NCBI GenBank assembly: GCA_964479465.1
Contig: CAYZMG010000007.1
Location: forward strand, 34,143 to 98,142
Origin: CADCTB01 sp964479465
GTDB taxonomy: Bacteria > Actinomycetota > Acidimicrobiia > Acidimicrobiales > AC-14
Direction: 5' to 3'
DNA length: 64,000 nt
The notes under the pieces were generated by a model. It saw only the letters and a list, made by a program, of their open reading frames with translations. It searched no databases and was not told where the DNA came from. Shown one piece after another: positions 15,719-24,410 of this stretch (position 1 is the first letter of the stretch; every line of letters starts with the position of its first letter). A program made the translations under genes and the position numbers.

Positions 15719-16348
15719 ATGGATGAGCGTAACGACGAGACTGCCCGCCGGAAGGCACTTGGTGCCGTCATCCGAGCACTACGTGGTCAGTGGGCGCAGG
15801 TTGATCTTGCGAGGCTCCTCGTCGGAGTCAGCCAGGGGACGATCTCACGTTGGGAGAGCGGGCGGGCCAATCTCAGCCGTGCGCAGCTGAGAGCGATCGA
15901 GCACGCGCTCGGAGTTCGAGAAGGAACTCTCGCTACTGCCGCGGACCACGTCGAACCTCAGATCCGGCTGACCGAGCTCGCGTCAGCGCCCGACGCTGCC
16001 CCGATGACGCCTGAAGCAATAGCCAGACACTGGTTCTCGATGACTGAGGATGGCCGGGCAGCGCTGCAGAGTGCGGACACGCATCTGCAGAGAGCGAGGG
16101 GGCCTCACGTCGAGCTCCCGACCGTCCGCGAGAGCACGAAAACGGGTCGCTGGGTGGTGACCGATCCTGCGGTGGCCAAGAAGCTGGCCCGACTGCTCGT
16201 CAGTCGCGAAACTCGCCGAGATCTGGACTCTCGACGGGAGGAGCCAGTCTTGGAGTCGGCGAGCAAACCGGGTCCCGATGTATCGGACGAGGGAGAGCAG
16301 GACCATCCGAACCCGAGCGCGTTGGACGTCGAGGAGCTGCCGGAATAG
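15719..16348 (+). CDS. XRE-family transcriptional regulator
   Basis: The ATG at 15719 with GGAGG 7 nt upstream gives 209 residues. An XRE helix-turn-helix spans about 15-72, with the core VDLARLLVGVSQGTISRWES followed by RAQLRAIEHALGV. The C-terminal part is hydrophilic and ends in a Glu/Asp-rich tail; no ligand domain is evident. It is divergent from the winged-helix gene and may act as the island's control protein, limiting the restriction enzyme; two operator-like repeats lie upstream. Confidence 0.85.
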   Translation: MDERNDETARRKALGAVIRALRGQWAQVDLARLLVGVSQGTISRWESGRANLSRAQLRAIEHALGVREGTLATAADHVEPQIRLTELASAPDAAPMTPEAIARHWFSMTEDGRAALQSADTHLQRARGPHVELPTVRESTKTGRWVVTDPAVAKKLARLLVSRETRRDLDSRREEPVLESASKPGPDVSDEGEQDHPNPSALDVEELPE

Positions 16349-16462
16349 TTCTGCGTAGCGGATCATGGAAGGCACTTCGCCCAGTAGGACCAGGCGCAAC
16401 TCTTCCTCCACGGATTCCGCGTCAGCGCCCCTTCGCCGGTCGATTGGCTACGGTCGGTGATC

Positions 16463-16639
16463 ATGCCCCTGAGCTCTGCGGAAAAGGAGCGGTTGGTGGA
16501 GTACGTCGCGCAGCGAGCTTGCGGAGAACACCGCCGCGGGAAGGCTTGTATTGACCGCCAGGGCAAGGGCCTGGTGGGCGGCCAGCATCCTGCATGCCGT
16601 GAAGCGGACGAGATGATCGAGCTCATACGCCGGGCGTGA
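16463..16639 (+). CDS. Small hypothetical protein
   Basis: A 58-residue frame beginning MPLSSAEKERLVEYVAQRA, with CGEHRRGKAC and a later HPAC, so two Cys/His pairs that could bind zinc. It ends in an amphipathic helix (EADEMIELIRRA). No Shine-Dalgarno was found. I cannot assign a family. The rest of 16349-16769 shows nothing else coding. Confidence 0.4.
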   Translation: MPLSSAEKERLVEYVAQRACGEHRRGKACIDRQGKGLVGGQHPACREADEMIELIRRA

Positions 16640-16769
16640 CCCGACGTGCATGCACGACCTCGCACCGCCGGACGGAGCTTTCGAGGGCTTTAGGCATCCG
16701 CCATGCAGTGCATCTTTCGGGGTGACCACATCTCACCGGAGGCCTTCTCCGACTCGCAGATCACGGGAT

Positions 16770-19700
16770 CTAGGCTGGCGGGATTAGTCTGTCCACGACA
16801 GAGTTCAGCGCATCCATCATCCCGCTTGCAGTGAGCGCGTCCCGGCACATCTTCCGGTTAGGGCCAGTCCGCCGAGCGGTGAGCACGAGGGCCGCGACGA
16901 CCTCGGAGCACTTTCGGGCAATGCTGACCAGCTCCGTGTGCAGCGCAAGTTCTGGATCGAAGACGGGGATAGGGACCCCGAAGGCCGCCTTGTGTATGTT
17001 GCGGGCTCCAAGCAAGCCGCGTGAGTAATACGCCTCGGTTCGAAGGTGAAGAACGTCGCTGTTGAGTAGAGATGAGAGGTAGAGGCCCTCCTCCTCGCTC
17101 GCCACCGGCGCCCAGTAGAGGGCGTGGTCGATCAGCGTAGTTGTATCGCTCTCGACCGCTGCGGCCACTCGCGACCCGCGACCTGAATAGATAACTCGGA
17201 ACGGGGCCGGCGGGTGCTGGATCGTCAGCTTCGATTGGTAGTCAATCTGCTCAGCCAACGAGAGAGTAGTCGTGGCGCGTCGGTTTGCCACCCATACGCC
17301 CTCCGCCTTCCGCCACCACTGCGCGAGTCCTGGGTGGTCATCCAGTTCTTCCGAGGCCAAACCCAGCACCGCACCGTTCCAGAACGGCACCACGGCTCTC
17401 CAGGGCTCTAGTAGCCGGAAAGGCATGAGAGTCTCGCCGAGGTGGATGCGGCGGATGAACCGCTGCTCCAGGACCTGTTCCAGCGCCGGTAGGTCCTTCC
17501 ACGGCGATTTCTCGTCGATCGTGCGGTGTGACGTCACCATCACCGAGTCGACGGGTAGACCCATCGCCGGCGGCGGTAGCTCGTCGACGGTCAACAGCAC
17601 ACGGGGGACAAGGTTGGAGCCCTGCCGCATGAGGTCGCCGTAAGCACTCCGGCTCGAGCGATCATCGACGGCTACCGGGCCACGGACCTGTGTAATGAGG
17701 GGCTCCACCTCGGCCCAAGTCCGATGATGATCAACGATTGCACCGCGCCACCAGTCAGCCTCGGGGACCATGGGATCACCCTTGGCGGGCTCCGTCCGTG
17801 TCCCCCGGACGACACAGGACGGCACCGGAAACGGTTGCGGTCTCACGTCGGACAGCTCCCACGGCCGGTCGTACGCCACGATCGTCTGCGACACCGGGGC
17901 GTTGAACTGGCCCGACCTGAAGCCGCCATAGTGAGAGCGGGACAAAGTCGATGCTGGCATGACGAAGCCGAAGCGTCCACCGAGTCGGAGGTACAACTCC
18001 ACCGACCGAGCGACGAACAGTGAGGCAAGGTCCTGGCTTGTGGCGACGGCCGCGCCGGCCCAGAGACCGCGCTCCACCGAGAGGCGGCGGAAGTTCTCCT
18101 GCATGGTCACACTCATCGCATTGAAACGTAGCCACGGAGGATTCCCAACCAGCCGATCGGCACGGTTCCCAGGCACCGACAACCAGATGGGGCGAGCGAG
18201 ATTGCGAATGTAGTAGCCCCAGACATGGTCGCGGCGCTGCTTATGAAGCTTGCAGAGGATGTCGTAAGCCTTCTCGATGGCCTCCCGGTCCTCGGCCGCG
18301 ACCTCGGCCTGGTTCATTACCGCCGTGATGGAGGGCGGATCCCCGCTCTTGGTGCGGGTTCGAGCCTTCTCCGCCAATTTAGCCACCAGGGGGTCAAACG
18401 TCGCTGCGTTCTGTACAACGGCCGCCGGGAAATGGATTTGCTGGGCGAAGAACTCCTGTTGGTCGGCGGTCGTCGGGATGGTGATTCCGCCGGCGTCAAG
18501 GATCGACGTGTCCTCGGCCAGTTGGACGCTGTCCCCCAGGTAGACGGGAACGCCGAAGGCGTTCCGGTCCTGCAAGCGGGCATTTCCGATTGCCATCAGG
18601 TACGTAACTCGGGCCAGTGTTACGGCCACCGGATGCAGGTCGATCCCTACAACTCGGTCGGCAACGCCGCTCACGGCATCCCGGTTCGCAATCCCGGCGG
18701 CATCGGCGGCGGCCAAATAGCGTCGGATTGCCCAAAACAGGAAGGTGCCGGAGCCGCACGCCGGGTCGAGGACCCGTTGGTTCAGAGGGTCGTCGACGGT
18801 TTCTTCGACGATGTGCTGAGCTAACCAGTCAGGGGTGTAGTACTCGCCGAGTCTGTGCCGTGTTTGCTCGTCGATGACGGACTCGTAGAGTGTCTTGAGG
18901 ACGTCATGGTCGACCTTGGCCCAGTCGAAACGGGCGATACGACGCCCAAGGGAACGCACGAACTGCTCGCCGCCGGCCGCTTCGGCCGGCCAGTCGAAGA
19001 AGTCCGGCTCCACCACACCGCCAATCCCGGCTTGCGTGAAGCGATCTCCAGACAGGACGGCTGCGACGTCGAGCTCGGGATGGGTGAGGTCGATTCCGAC
19101 GACGGCGTGGGCGACGAGTTCGGCGACGAGAACAAGGTAGGTGTGCGCTACGAAGAGCGCGTCGTCGTTCGTAAAGTTCGTGCCCAATGCTGCAAAAAGC
19201 AGCCGAGCCCACAGCTCGCGCTTTAGCACCACTTCAGGGTTGGAGCGGCAGCCCTCGTAGAGATGCTCAAGATCTGCGACATCGAGTCGGAAACCAGGAC
19301 CATCAGCGCCCAGTCGCCGTTTCACCTCCCGTGGCTTCGGCAGAACCTGCGACGCGGTGGCAAGCACGCCTTCAAGCCACACCACTAGCGTTTCCACATC
19401 GGGATCGGCTGTGTCAACCAGCAGCGAAGACACCAATATCAACGTCCCGTCCGCATCGAGTCGGTATAGGTGCCACTCGCAGCCGTCGGTCAGCACACCA
19501 ACATACCGAGCATTCATTGCAGCGGACCGTTGCGAAACATAACCGGCAAGCTGTTCCACGGCGTCCTCGCGCACTCCACCGGCGCGCAGGTCTCTCTTGA
19601 CCTCGAATACGGTGGAGCCGACCTCGACGTCGATCCGCCGACGCTGGCCTGCCTGGGACTCGAGGACGATGTCCTCAACGTGATGATCGTCCAAGTTGAA

Positions 19701-19841
19701 CGGCGCGACGGTCAACAGGGTGTGCAAATCGGATTGGACGTTTGCTTCGGTACGGCCAGGCTTACGATCGGCGAGCCGTGAGATGGTGTTCTGCACGATG
19801 TCGGGCACAGTTGAAGCGTAGGTCGGGACGGTCGTGCACAC
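16770..19841 (-). CDS. Type IIG restriction endonuclease / DNA methyltransferase
   Basis: A 1023-residue fusion of the type IIG (Eco57I-like) kind. The N-terminal 90 residues carry a PD-(D/E)xK-like nuclease core (D71, then FEVKRD at 79-84). The methyltransferase SAM-binding motif I is DPACGSGTF at 359-367 and the catalytic motif IV is NPPW at 567-570, diagnostic of N6-adenine methylation. A GEYYTPDWL segment (332-340) is the usual N-terminal methylase helix. The C-terminal 350 residues probably form the target-recognition domain. One polypeptide would both cut and protect DNA; the site is unknown. It is the main cargo of the island, with no separate methylase or specificity gene. Confidence 0.92.
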   Translation of the reverse strand: MCTTVPTYASTVPDIVQNTISRLADRKPGRTEANVQSDLHTLLTVAPFNLDDHHVEDIVLESQAGQRRRIDVEVGSTVFEVKRDLRAGGVREDAVEQLAGYVSQRSAAMNARYVGVLTDGCEWHLYRLDADGTLILVSSLLVDTADPDVETLVVWLEGVLATASQVLPKPREVKRRLGADGPGFRLDVADLEHLYEGCRSNPEVVLKRELWARLLFAALGTNFTNDDALFVAHTYLVLVAELVAHAVVGIDLTHPELDVAAVLSGDRFTQAGIGGVVEPDFFDWPAEAAGGEQFVRSLGRRIARFDWAKVDHDVLKTLYESVIDEQTRHRLGEYYTPDWLAQHIVEETVDDPLNQRVLDPACGSGTFLFWAIRRYLAAADAAGIANRDAVSGVADRVVGIDLHPVAVTLARVTYLMAIGNARLQDRNAFGVPVYLGDSVQLAEDTSILDAGGITIPTTADQQEFFAQQIHFPAAVVQNAATFDPLVAKLAEKARTRTKSGDPPSITAVMNQAEVAAEDREAIEKAYDILCKLHKQRRDHVWGYYIRNLARPIWLSVPGNRADRLVGNPPWLRFNAMSVTMQENFRRLSVERGLWAGAAVATSQDLASLFVARSVELYLRLGGRFGFVMPASTLSRSHYGGFRSGQFNAPVSQTIVAYDRPWELSDVRPQPFPVPSCVVRGTRTEPAKGDPMVPEADWWRGAIVDHHRTWAEVEPLITQVRGPVAVDDRSSRSAYGDLMRQGSNLVPRVLLTVDELPPPAMGLPVDSVMVTSHRTIDEKSPWKDLPALEQVLEQRFIRRIHLGETLMPFRLLEPWRAVVPFWNGAVLGLASEELDDHPGLAQWWRKAEGVWVANRRATTTLSLAEQIDYQSKLTIQHPPAPFRVIYSGRGSRVAAAVESDTTTLIDHALYWAPVASEEEGLYLSSLLNSDVLHLRTEAYYSRGLLGARNIHKAAFGVPIPVFDPELALHTELVSIARKCSEVVAALVLTARRTGPNRKMCRDALTASGMMDALNSVVDRLIPPA

Positions 19842-20052
19842 CGGGTTGGGGTCTCAGTCCTAGAGACAGGCGTCCGAGCGGATCTATGAGGCGTCACCAG
19901 GATGTGCTCCCGAAGGTCTGCCATTGGATCTGCGGCGACCATCGGCTGGAGCTGGCATCCGCCGTTGTCCAGCCCTGGCTGGGTCCCTTCCGGTTTGCTC
20001 AGGCTAAGGGACGCCGATGTGGAAGGCCAGGACTGCAAATACCCTTGGTTCT

Positions 20053-23052
20053 ATGGCTACTTCGCCCGATAGGGCGCTCGACGAGTCGACCACGGCGCTG
20101 GCCCGGCGCTTGGCCGAACTGGGCAGTGATCGAACAGGCATTCTGTCCAATTCGTGGTGGAGCGAACGGATGCTCGAGTGGGCCATGTCGCACCCGTCGT
20201 TCAAGACCCAGCTCTTCCGCTTCGTCGACGTGTTCCCGGCCACCACCGACGACGAGGACGTCATGCGCCACCTCGACGAGTACCTCCACGGAGGCGCGGA
20301 CGTCCCCAAGGTGCTCGACCTGGGCCTGGACCTGGCCGAGCACGTGCCGCTGGGCAAGGCGGCGGCCGCCGGCCTGGCCCGTCGCAGCATCACCCGGGTG
20401 GCCGAGCAGTTCATCGTCGGCCAGACGCCGGCCGGCGCCGTGGCCGGCCTGGCCCGGCTGTGGGCCGGCGGCAGCGCCTCGACCGTCGACCTGCTGGGGG
20501 AGAAGACCCTCACCGAGGCCGACGCCGACCGCTACGCGACCCGGGTCGGCGAGCTGCTCCGCACCCTCACCGCCGCCGCCCCCCGGTGGGCGGCTGACCC
20601 CCGCCTCGAGTCCGACGACCTGGGGCGCCTGCCCCGGGTCAACGTCAGCGTCAAGCCCACGGCGCTGGCCACCCGCTTCGCCCCGCTGACCCGGGCCGAC
20701 GGCCTGGCCGGCGCCAAGGCCCGCCTCCGCCCGCTGCTGGCCGAGGCGGTGGCGGCCGGCGCCTACGTCCACTTCGACGCCGAGCACTACGACGTCAAGG
20801 ACCTCACCCTCCAGCTCTTCCGGGACCTGCTCGACGAGCTCCCTGGTCTCGACGCCGGCGTGGTGATCCAGGCCTACCTGAAGGACGCGCACGAGGATCT
20901 GGCCGACCTCATCGCCTGGGCCTCGGGCCGGGAGCGGCCGGTCACGGTGCGGCTGGTCAAGGGGGCGTACTGGGACACCGAGACGGTCGCGTCGGAGGCC
21001 GAGGGCTGGCCGGTGCCGGTCTTCGCCGAGAAGGTCCAGACCGACGCCAACTACGAGCGCTGCACCCGCCTGCTCCACGAGGCCCACGGGACGGTCCGGG
21101 CCGCCTTCGGCACCCACAACCTGCGGTCGCTCGCCTACGCGGTGGAGTACGCCCGCTCCCTGGGCATCCCCGACACCGGCTACGAGGTGCAGCTGCTCTA
21201 CGGGATGGCCGAGCCGCTGCATGCCGCCGTCCGCAAGATGGGCCTGCGCCTGCGGGTGTACGCCCCCGTGGGCGAGCTCGTCCCGGGCATGGCCTACCTC
21301 GTGCGCCGGCTCCTGGAGAACACCGCGAATGAGAGCTTCGTGCGCCGGCGCTTCGTGGAGGGCCAGGACCTCGACGCCCTCGTCGCCCCGCCGGCGGTCG
21401 ACCACCTGCCCGAGCGCGACCTGCCGGCCCGGCGGGCGCCCACCGACGGCCGTACGCCGAGCGAGTACGAGCCGGAGCCACTGGCCGAGTGGCGGCGGGC
21501 GACGGTGCGGGCGGGCATGGCCGCCGCCGTGGAGGGCGTCGAGCTGGGGGAGTGGGTGCCCGCCCGGATCGCCGGCCGCCCGGTCACGACGGAGGGCCAG
21601 ATCGACTCGGTCGACCCGTCGTGCCCATCGACGGTCGTCGCCCGCTCGGCCCGGTGCGGGCCGGCCGAGGCCGAGGACGCCTTGGAGGCGGCCCGGCGGG
21701 CGTGGCCGGCGTGGCGGCGCACGCCGGCCCGGGAGCGGGCCGGCGTCCTGTTCCGGGCCGCCGAGTGGATGCGGGCCCGCCGCAAGGAGTTGGCCGCCCT
21801 GGAGGTCTTCGAGGCCGGCAAGCCCTGGCGCGACGCCGACGCCGACGTCTGCGAGGCCATCGACTTCTGCGAGTACTACGGGCGGGAGGCGATCCGTCTC
21901 GACGAGGGCGGCGCCGTCCAGTCGCCGCCGGGGGAGCAAAACCGCCTCCGGTATCAGGCCCGGGGGATCGGCGTGGTCATCTCGCCGTGGAACTTCCCCC
22001 TCGCCATCCCCACCGGGATGGTGACCGCTGCGCTGGTGACCGGCAACGCCGTGCTGTTCAAGCCCGCCGAGCAGACGCCGGCGGTGGCGTCCCGCCTGGT
22101 CGACGCCCTCATCGCCGGCGGCCTGCCCGCCGGTGTGCTCGCCTTCCTGCCCGGCGTGGGGGAGGAGGTCGGCGCCTACCTGGTCGAGCACCCCGACATC
22201 TCCTTCGTCGCCTTCACCGGCTCCAAGCCCGTTGGCCTCGGCATCGTGGAGGCGGCGGCCCGGGTGCGGCCGGGCCAGCGCCACATCAAGCGGGTCATCG
22301 CCGAGCTCGGCGGCAAGAACGCCCTGGTTGTCGACGCCGATGCCGACCTCGACCAGGCGGTGCCCATTGCCGTCGCGTCAGCCTTCGGCTACGCCGGCCA
22401 GAAGTGCTCGGCCCTGTCCCGGCTGATCGTGCTGGACGACGTCTACGACGAGCTGGTGGAGCGGGTGGTGGGCGCCACCCGGTTGCTGCGGGTCGGCCAC
22501 CCTCGGGAGATGGCGGTCGACGTCGGCCCCCTCATCGACGCCGACGCCCAGGCCCGGGTCCGCTCCTACGTCGAGCTGGCCGGCCAGGAGGGTGATGTGG
22601 TCCTCGCCGGCGGCGACATCCCCGAGGAGGGGTTCTTCGTAGCGCCGACCGTGGTCTCCCGCGTGCGCCCCGGGGGTCGCCTCGCCACCGAGGAGATCTT
22701 CGGCCCCGTGCTGTGCATCTTCCGGGCCGGCGACTTCGACGAGGCCATCGCCCTGGCCAACGACACCGAGTTCGCCCTCACCGCCGGCCTGGTGTCGCGC
22801 TCGCCGGCCCACATCCGCCTTGCCGCCGCCGAGTTGCGGGCGGGGAACGTCTACATCAACCGGTCCATCACCGGCGCGGTGGTGGGCCGCCAGCCCTTCG
22901 GCGGCTACGGCCTGTCGGGCGTCGGATCCAAGGCCGGCGGCCCCGACTACCTCCTCCAGTTCGTCGAACCCCGCACCGTGAGCGAGAACACGCTGCGCCA
23001 GGGCTTCGCGCCTGTCGAGTCGCGGGTAGTGTCTCGCTCCGAGGGCCGTTAG
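20053..23052 (+). CDS. putA: Bifunctional proline dehydrogenase / P5C dehydrogenase
   Basis: A 999-residue PutA that oxidises proline to glutamate. The FAD proline dehydrogenase barrel covers about 130-440 (NVSVKPTALATRFAPL, VHFDAEHYDVKDL, RLVKGAYWD, EVQLLYGMAEPLH). The aldehyde dehydrogenase domain covers about 500-970, with catalytic Cys785 in GYAGQKCSAL and the ELGGKNALVV Glu segment. There is no N-terminal DNA-binding domain, so it is not self-regulating. The ATG at 20053 is at the right edge of the island, which supplies the first ~35 codons; the original 5' end is the remnant at 13920. The TAG stop lies at positions 8-10 of the following tRNA. Confidence 0.93.
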   Translation: MATSPDRALDESTTALARRLAELGSDRTGILSNSWWSERMLEWAMSHPSFKTQLFRFVDVFPATTDDEDVMRHLDEYLHGGADVPKVLDLGLDLAEHVPLGKAAAAGLARRSITRVAEQFIVGQTPAGAVAGLARLWAGGSASTVDLLGEKTLTEADADRYATRVGELLRTLTAAAPRWAADPRLESDDLGRLPRVNVSVKPTALATRFAPLTRADGLAGAKARLRPLLAEAVAAGAYVHFDAEHYDVKDLTLQLFRDLLDELPGLDAGVVIQAYLKDAHEDLADLIAWASGRERPVTVRLVKGAYWDTETVASEAEGWPVPVFAEKVQTDANYERCTRLLHEAHGTVRAAFGTHNLRSLAYAVEYARSLGIPDTGYEVQLLYGMAEPLHAAVRKMGLRLRVYAPVGELVPGMAYLVRRLLENTANESFVRRRFVEGQDLDALVAPPAVDHLPERDLPARRAPTDGRTPSEYEPEPLAEWRRATVRAGMAAAVEGVELGEWVPARIAGRPVTTEGQIDSVDPSCPSTVVARSARCGPAEAEDALEAARRAWPAWRRTPARERAGVLFRAAEWMRARRKELAALEVFEAGKPWRDADADVCEAIDFCEYYGREAIRLDEGGAVQSPPGEQNRLRYQARGIGVVISPWNFPLAIPTGMVTAALVTGNAVLFKPAEQTPAVASRLVDALIAGGLPAGVLAFLPGVGEEVGAYLVEHPDISFVAFTGSKPVGLGIVEAAARVRPGQRHIKRVIAELGGKNALVVDADADLDQAVPIAVASAFGYAGQKCSALSRLIVLDDVYDELVERVVGATRLLRVGHPREMAVDVGPLIDADAQARVRSYVELAGQEGDVVLAGGDIPEEGFFVAPTVVSRVRPGGRLATEEIFGPVLCIFRAGDFDEAIALANDTEFALTAGLVSRSPAHIRLAAAELRAGNVYINRSITGAVVGRQPFGGYGLSGVGSKAGGPDYLLQFVEPRTVSENTLRQGFAPVESRVVSRSEGR

Positions 23053-23115
23053 CTCAGTTGGCAGAGCACCTGCATGACGCGCAGGGGGTCAGGGGTTCAA
23101 ATCCCTTACGGCCCA
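23043..23115 (+). tRNA. tRNA-Val (anticodon GAC)
   Basis: Acceptor GGGCCGT/ACGGCCC, D-arm TAGCTCAGTTGGCAGAGCA, anticodon stem CCTGC/GCAGG with loop ATGACGC (anticodon GAC at 23076-23078), and a canonical TTCAAAT T-loop. CCA is not encoded. The first ten bases overlap the 3' end of putA. The 3' half is an integration site: it is repeated at 24411. Confidence 0.95.
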
Positions 23116-23128
23116 CCCTCAAAACCGC
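23088..23128 (+). repeat. attL-like repeat at the tRNA-Val 3' end
   Basis: The 41 bp covering the T-arm, acceptor and 13 downstream bases of tRNA-Val are repeated at 24411-24451 with two mismatches. This is the pattern left by tyrosine-recombinase integration at a tRNA. Confidence 0.85.
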
Positions 23129-23300
23129 AGGTCAGAGGCACTTTCCGGGTCAGCGCCGCCAGGCCCCCCGGGAGGCCCAGGCCGCGGGAGCAGTCATCCA
23201 GCAGATCGGTGACCCTCGCCCCAGTGTCCTCCAGGGCCACGCGGATGCGCTCCCGAACGTTCGGGAACAGGTGTCCGTAGGTGTTGATGGTGATCTGAGC
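23106..23300 (-). pseudogene. C-terminal fragment of a tyrosine recombinase
   Basis: On the minus strand the frame reads QITINTYGHLFPNVRERI, followed by about 40 more residues to a stop at 23106. This is the region of the catalytic tyrosine (INTYGH) of phage-type integrases, whose gene often ends at the attachment site. The segment upstream does not resemble an integrase and no catalytic Arg/His box is found, so only the tail survives. The gene end lies in the tRNA-derived repeat. Confidence 0.7.
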
Positions 23301-23346
23301 ACATACTGCCCGAATGGCCTGCGGAACTCGGATACCACTCCGCGCC

Positions 23347-23871
23347 ATGGGCGTTGCCCTCGCGTTCTGTGCTTCCGTGATGTCGGGAGGGTGTTCATTT
23401 CGTGATGACGGAGCGCAGCGGGAGACAAGGCGATTCGCCGACGAGCGCCCTTGTGCGCCGTACGCTAACCCCTGGCCGGACTTCGTCGCTGGTGGACCAA
23501 AGGACGGTCCAGTGCTGGTGGCGATCGGCCGCATGCCCTCCGACGGCCTACCGACGACAAGCACGAGCGACGGTCACCTCTCGGCGAAGATGCTCCTGAT
23601 CGTGGATGCCGAACCCGGAACGCCGATCCGGATTGCCGCAGTGCCGGCAACTGGGGGGCATGTGCGCTTCACTCACGCCACCGGTCGTGAGCCACTCTGG
23701 GCGACGGCTCGCGCCGAGCCGGTGTTCGCTCTACCTGGCGGCACCCGGGGGGAGCGGCCCGTAGATGTTCCCGGCGTGGTGTTGGCCGACCGCGCCGACG
23801 ACTACCGGATCATCGTGCGGGTGGCAGATGCAGCATTCGGGCCGTTCTGCGTACGGCTGGCGCTTACCTAA
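23347..23871 (+). CDS. Putative lipoprotein of unknown function
   Basis: From the ATG at 23347 the protein begins MGVALAFCASVMSGGC, a short signal peptide with a weak lipobox, followed by about 155 polar residues with a second Cys pair position (CAPY, FCVRLAL) and probable beta-strands. The GTG- or ATG-started longer frame to 23314 is also possible. I recognise no family. It is inside the tRNA-Val element and its stop overlaps the convergent vapC remnant. Confidence 0.5.
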   Translation: MGVALAFCASVMSGGCSFRDDGAQRETRRFADERPCAPYANPWPDFVAGGPKDGPVLVAIGRMPSDGLPTTSTSDGHLSAKMLLIVDAEPGTPIRIAAVPATGGHVRFTHATGREPLWATARAEPVFALPGGTRGERPVDVPGVVLADRADDYRIIVRVADAAFGPFCVRLALT

Positions 23872-24083
23872 GCGCAGGCCCGGGACCGAGCATCTTCCCG
23901 GTGAAGGAGCGCCGCGCGGAGCGCTCCGTAGCGCAGCTCGGCCGCAGTCTGGAAGGAGATGAAGGCCGGTCGCCCGACGATGATCGGCTCGTAGATGGCG
24001 GCGAGCGCTGAGCCAGGGACGAGGTCGGCGCCGTAAACATCGGTGTCGATGACGATCGGGCCACGGGCAGCCCGCCCGCTTAT
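23868..24083 (-). pseudogene. Truncated VapC-type PIN toxin
   Basis: The frame contains PIVIDTDVYGADLVPGS and ending segments ISFQTAAELRYGALRA, the first acidic residue (IDTD) and the Glu (AEL) of a PIN-domain ribonuclease. It then stops after about 71 codons where VapC proteins run to about 130, so the C-terminal acidic residues are missing. The expected ATG overlapping the antitoxin stop is ATA here (ATAA at 24080-24083), preceded by GGAGG. It is very probably an inactive toxin remnant. Confidence 0.7.
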
Positions 24084-24241
24084 GCCTCCAGGGCGGCGAG
24101 GAAGGCGGCGCCTTCCTGCTCGCTGAGGTCCTCGATGACCATCTCGTCATGCGGAGGCAGCGGTCGGGCGCGTCGGAGAAGCTCCTCGACCGGAAGCTCG
24201 AGGCTCTCGCTGTGGCGGGGCTGGACAGGGTCGGTGGACAT
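24080..24241 (-). CDS. Small antitoxin-like protein (53 aa), vapB position
   Basis: The protein begins MSTDPVQPRHSESLELPVEE and ends EDLSEQEGAAFLAALEA. It is small and acidic and sits directly upstream of the VapC remnant with overlapping ends, as an antitoxin does. A consensus -10 (TACAAT) lies 9 nt before its ATG. The longer frame to 24439 runs through the tRNA repeat and is not real coding sequence. Without a toxin it may be a solitary antitoxin. Confidence 0.55.
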   Translation of the reverse strand: MSTDPVQPRHSESLELPVEELLRRARPLPPHDEMVIEDLSEQEGAAFLAALEA

Positions 24242-24250
24242 CTCTGCCAG

Positions 24251-24256
24251 ATTGTA
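24251..24256 (-). promoter_or_regulatory. -10 element of the antitoxin-like gene
   Basis: TACAAT on the minus strand, 9 nt before the ATG at 24241. No convincing -35 was found. Confidence 0.45.
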
Positions 24257-24410
24257 CGGGTGGACGACTGCCCCGGCGCCGAAACCCGACCCGGATGGGT
24301 GCGTCAGCCTGGGGGCGCGCCCCAGGCGGACCTCGTCCTCGCCACCAGCCTGACCCAGCACGGGGGTGATGAAGACCCAGGCCCAGGCCGCCACCAGGCC
24401 GCGAGGTACC

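Larger units (their letters stand above)
14016..20157. mobile_element. 6.1-kb restriction-modification island inserted in putA
   Basis: The interval lies between two TCGTGG copies (14010-14015 and 20152-20157) at the same codon position of a broken and an intact putA. It carries an AlpA-like protein, a tRNA, a winged-helix protein, an XRE regulator, a small ORF, a type IIG restriction-modification enzyme and a replacement 5' end for putA that restores the gene. Base composition and codon use are visibly less GC-rich than the flanks. No integrase or transposase gene is visible inside, so it is either mobilised in trans or a fixed remnant. Boundaries are inferred from the gene alignment. Confidence 0.8.
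23116..24410. mobile_element. Decayed integrative element at tRNA-Val
   Basis: A 1.3-kb interval bounded by direct repeats of the tRNA-Val 3' end. It contains an integrase tail next to attL, a small lipoprotein-like gene, a truncated vapC and a vapB-like gene. It looks like the remains of a larger element after internal deletion. Confidence 0.7.

Noticed and set aside
19852..19868. GTCTC...GAGAC inverted repeat as island end
   Set aside because: Five-base arms are within chance, and the gene alignment places the junction at 20152-20157.
19999..22284. 761-residue minus-strand frame over putA
   Set aside because: Antisense of a well-supported PutA; no motif.
23106..23564. Full 152-residue integrase
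   Set aside because: Only the last ~65 residues look like a tyrosine recombinase; the rest is antisense of the lipoprotein-like gene.
23315..23871. Lipoprotein-like gene as integrase cargo toxin
   Set aside because: No toxin motif is visible; left as unknown.
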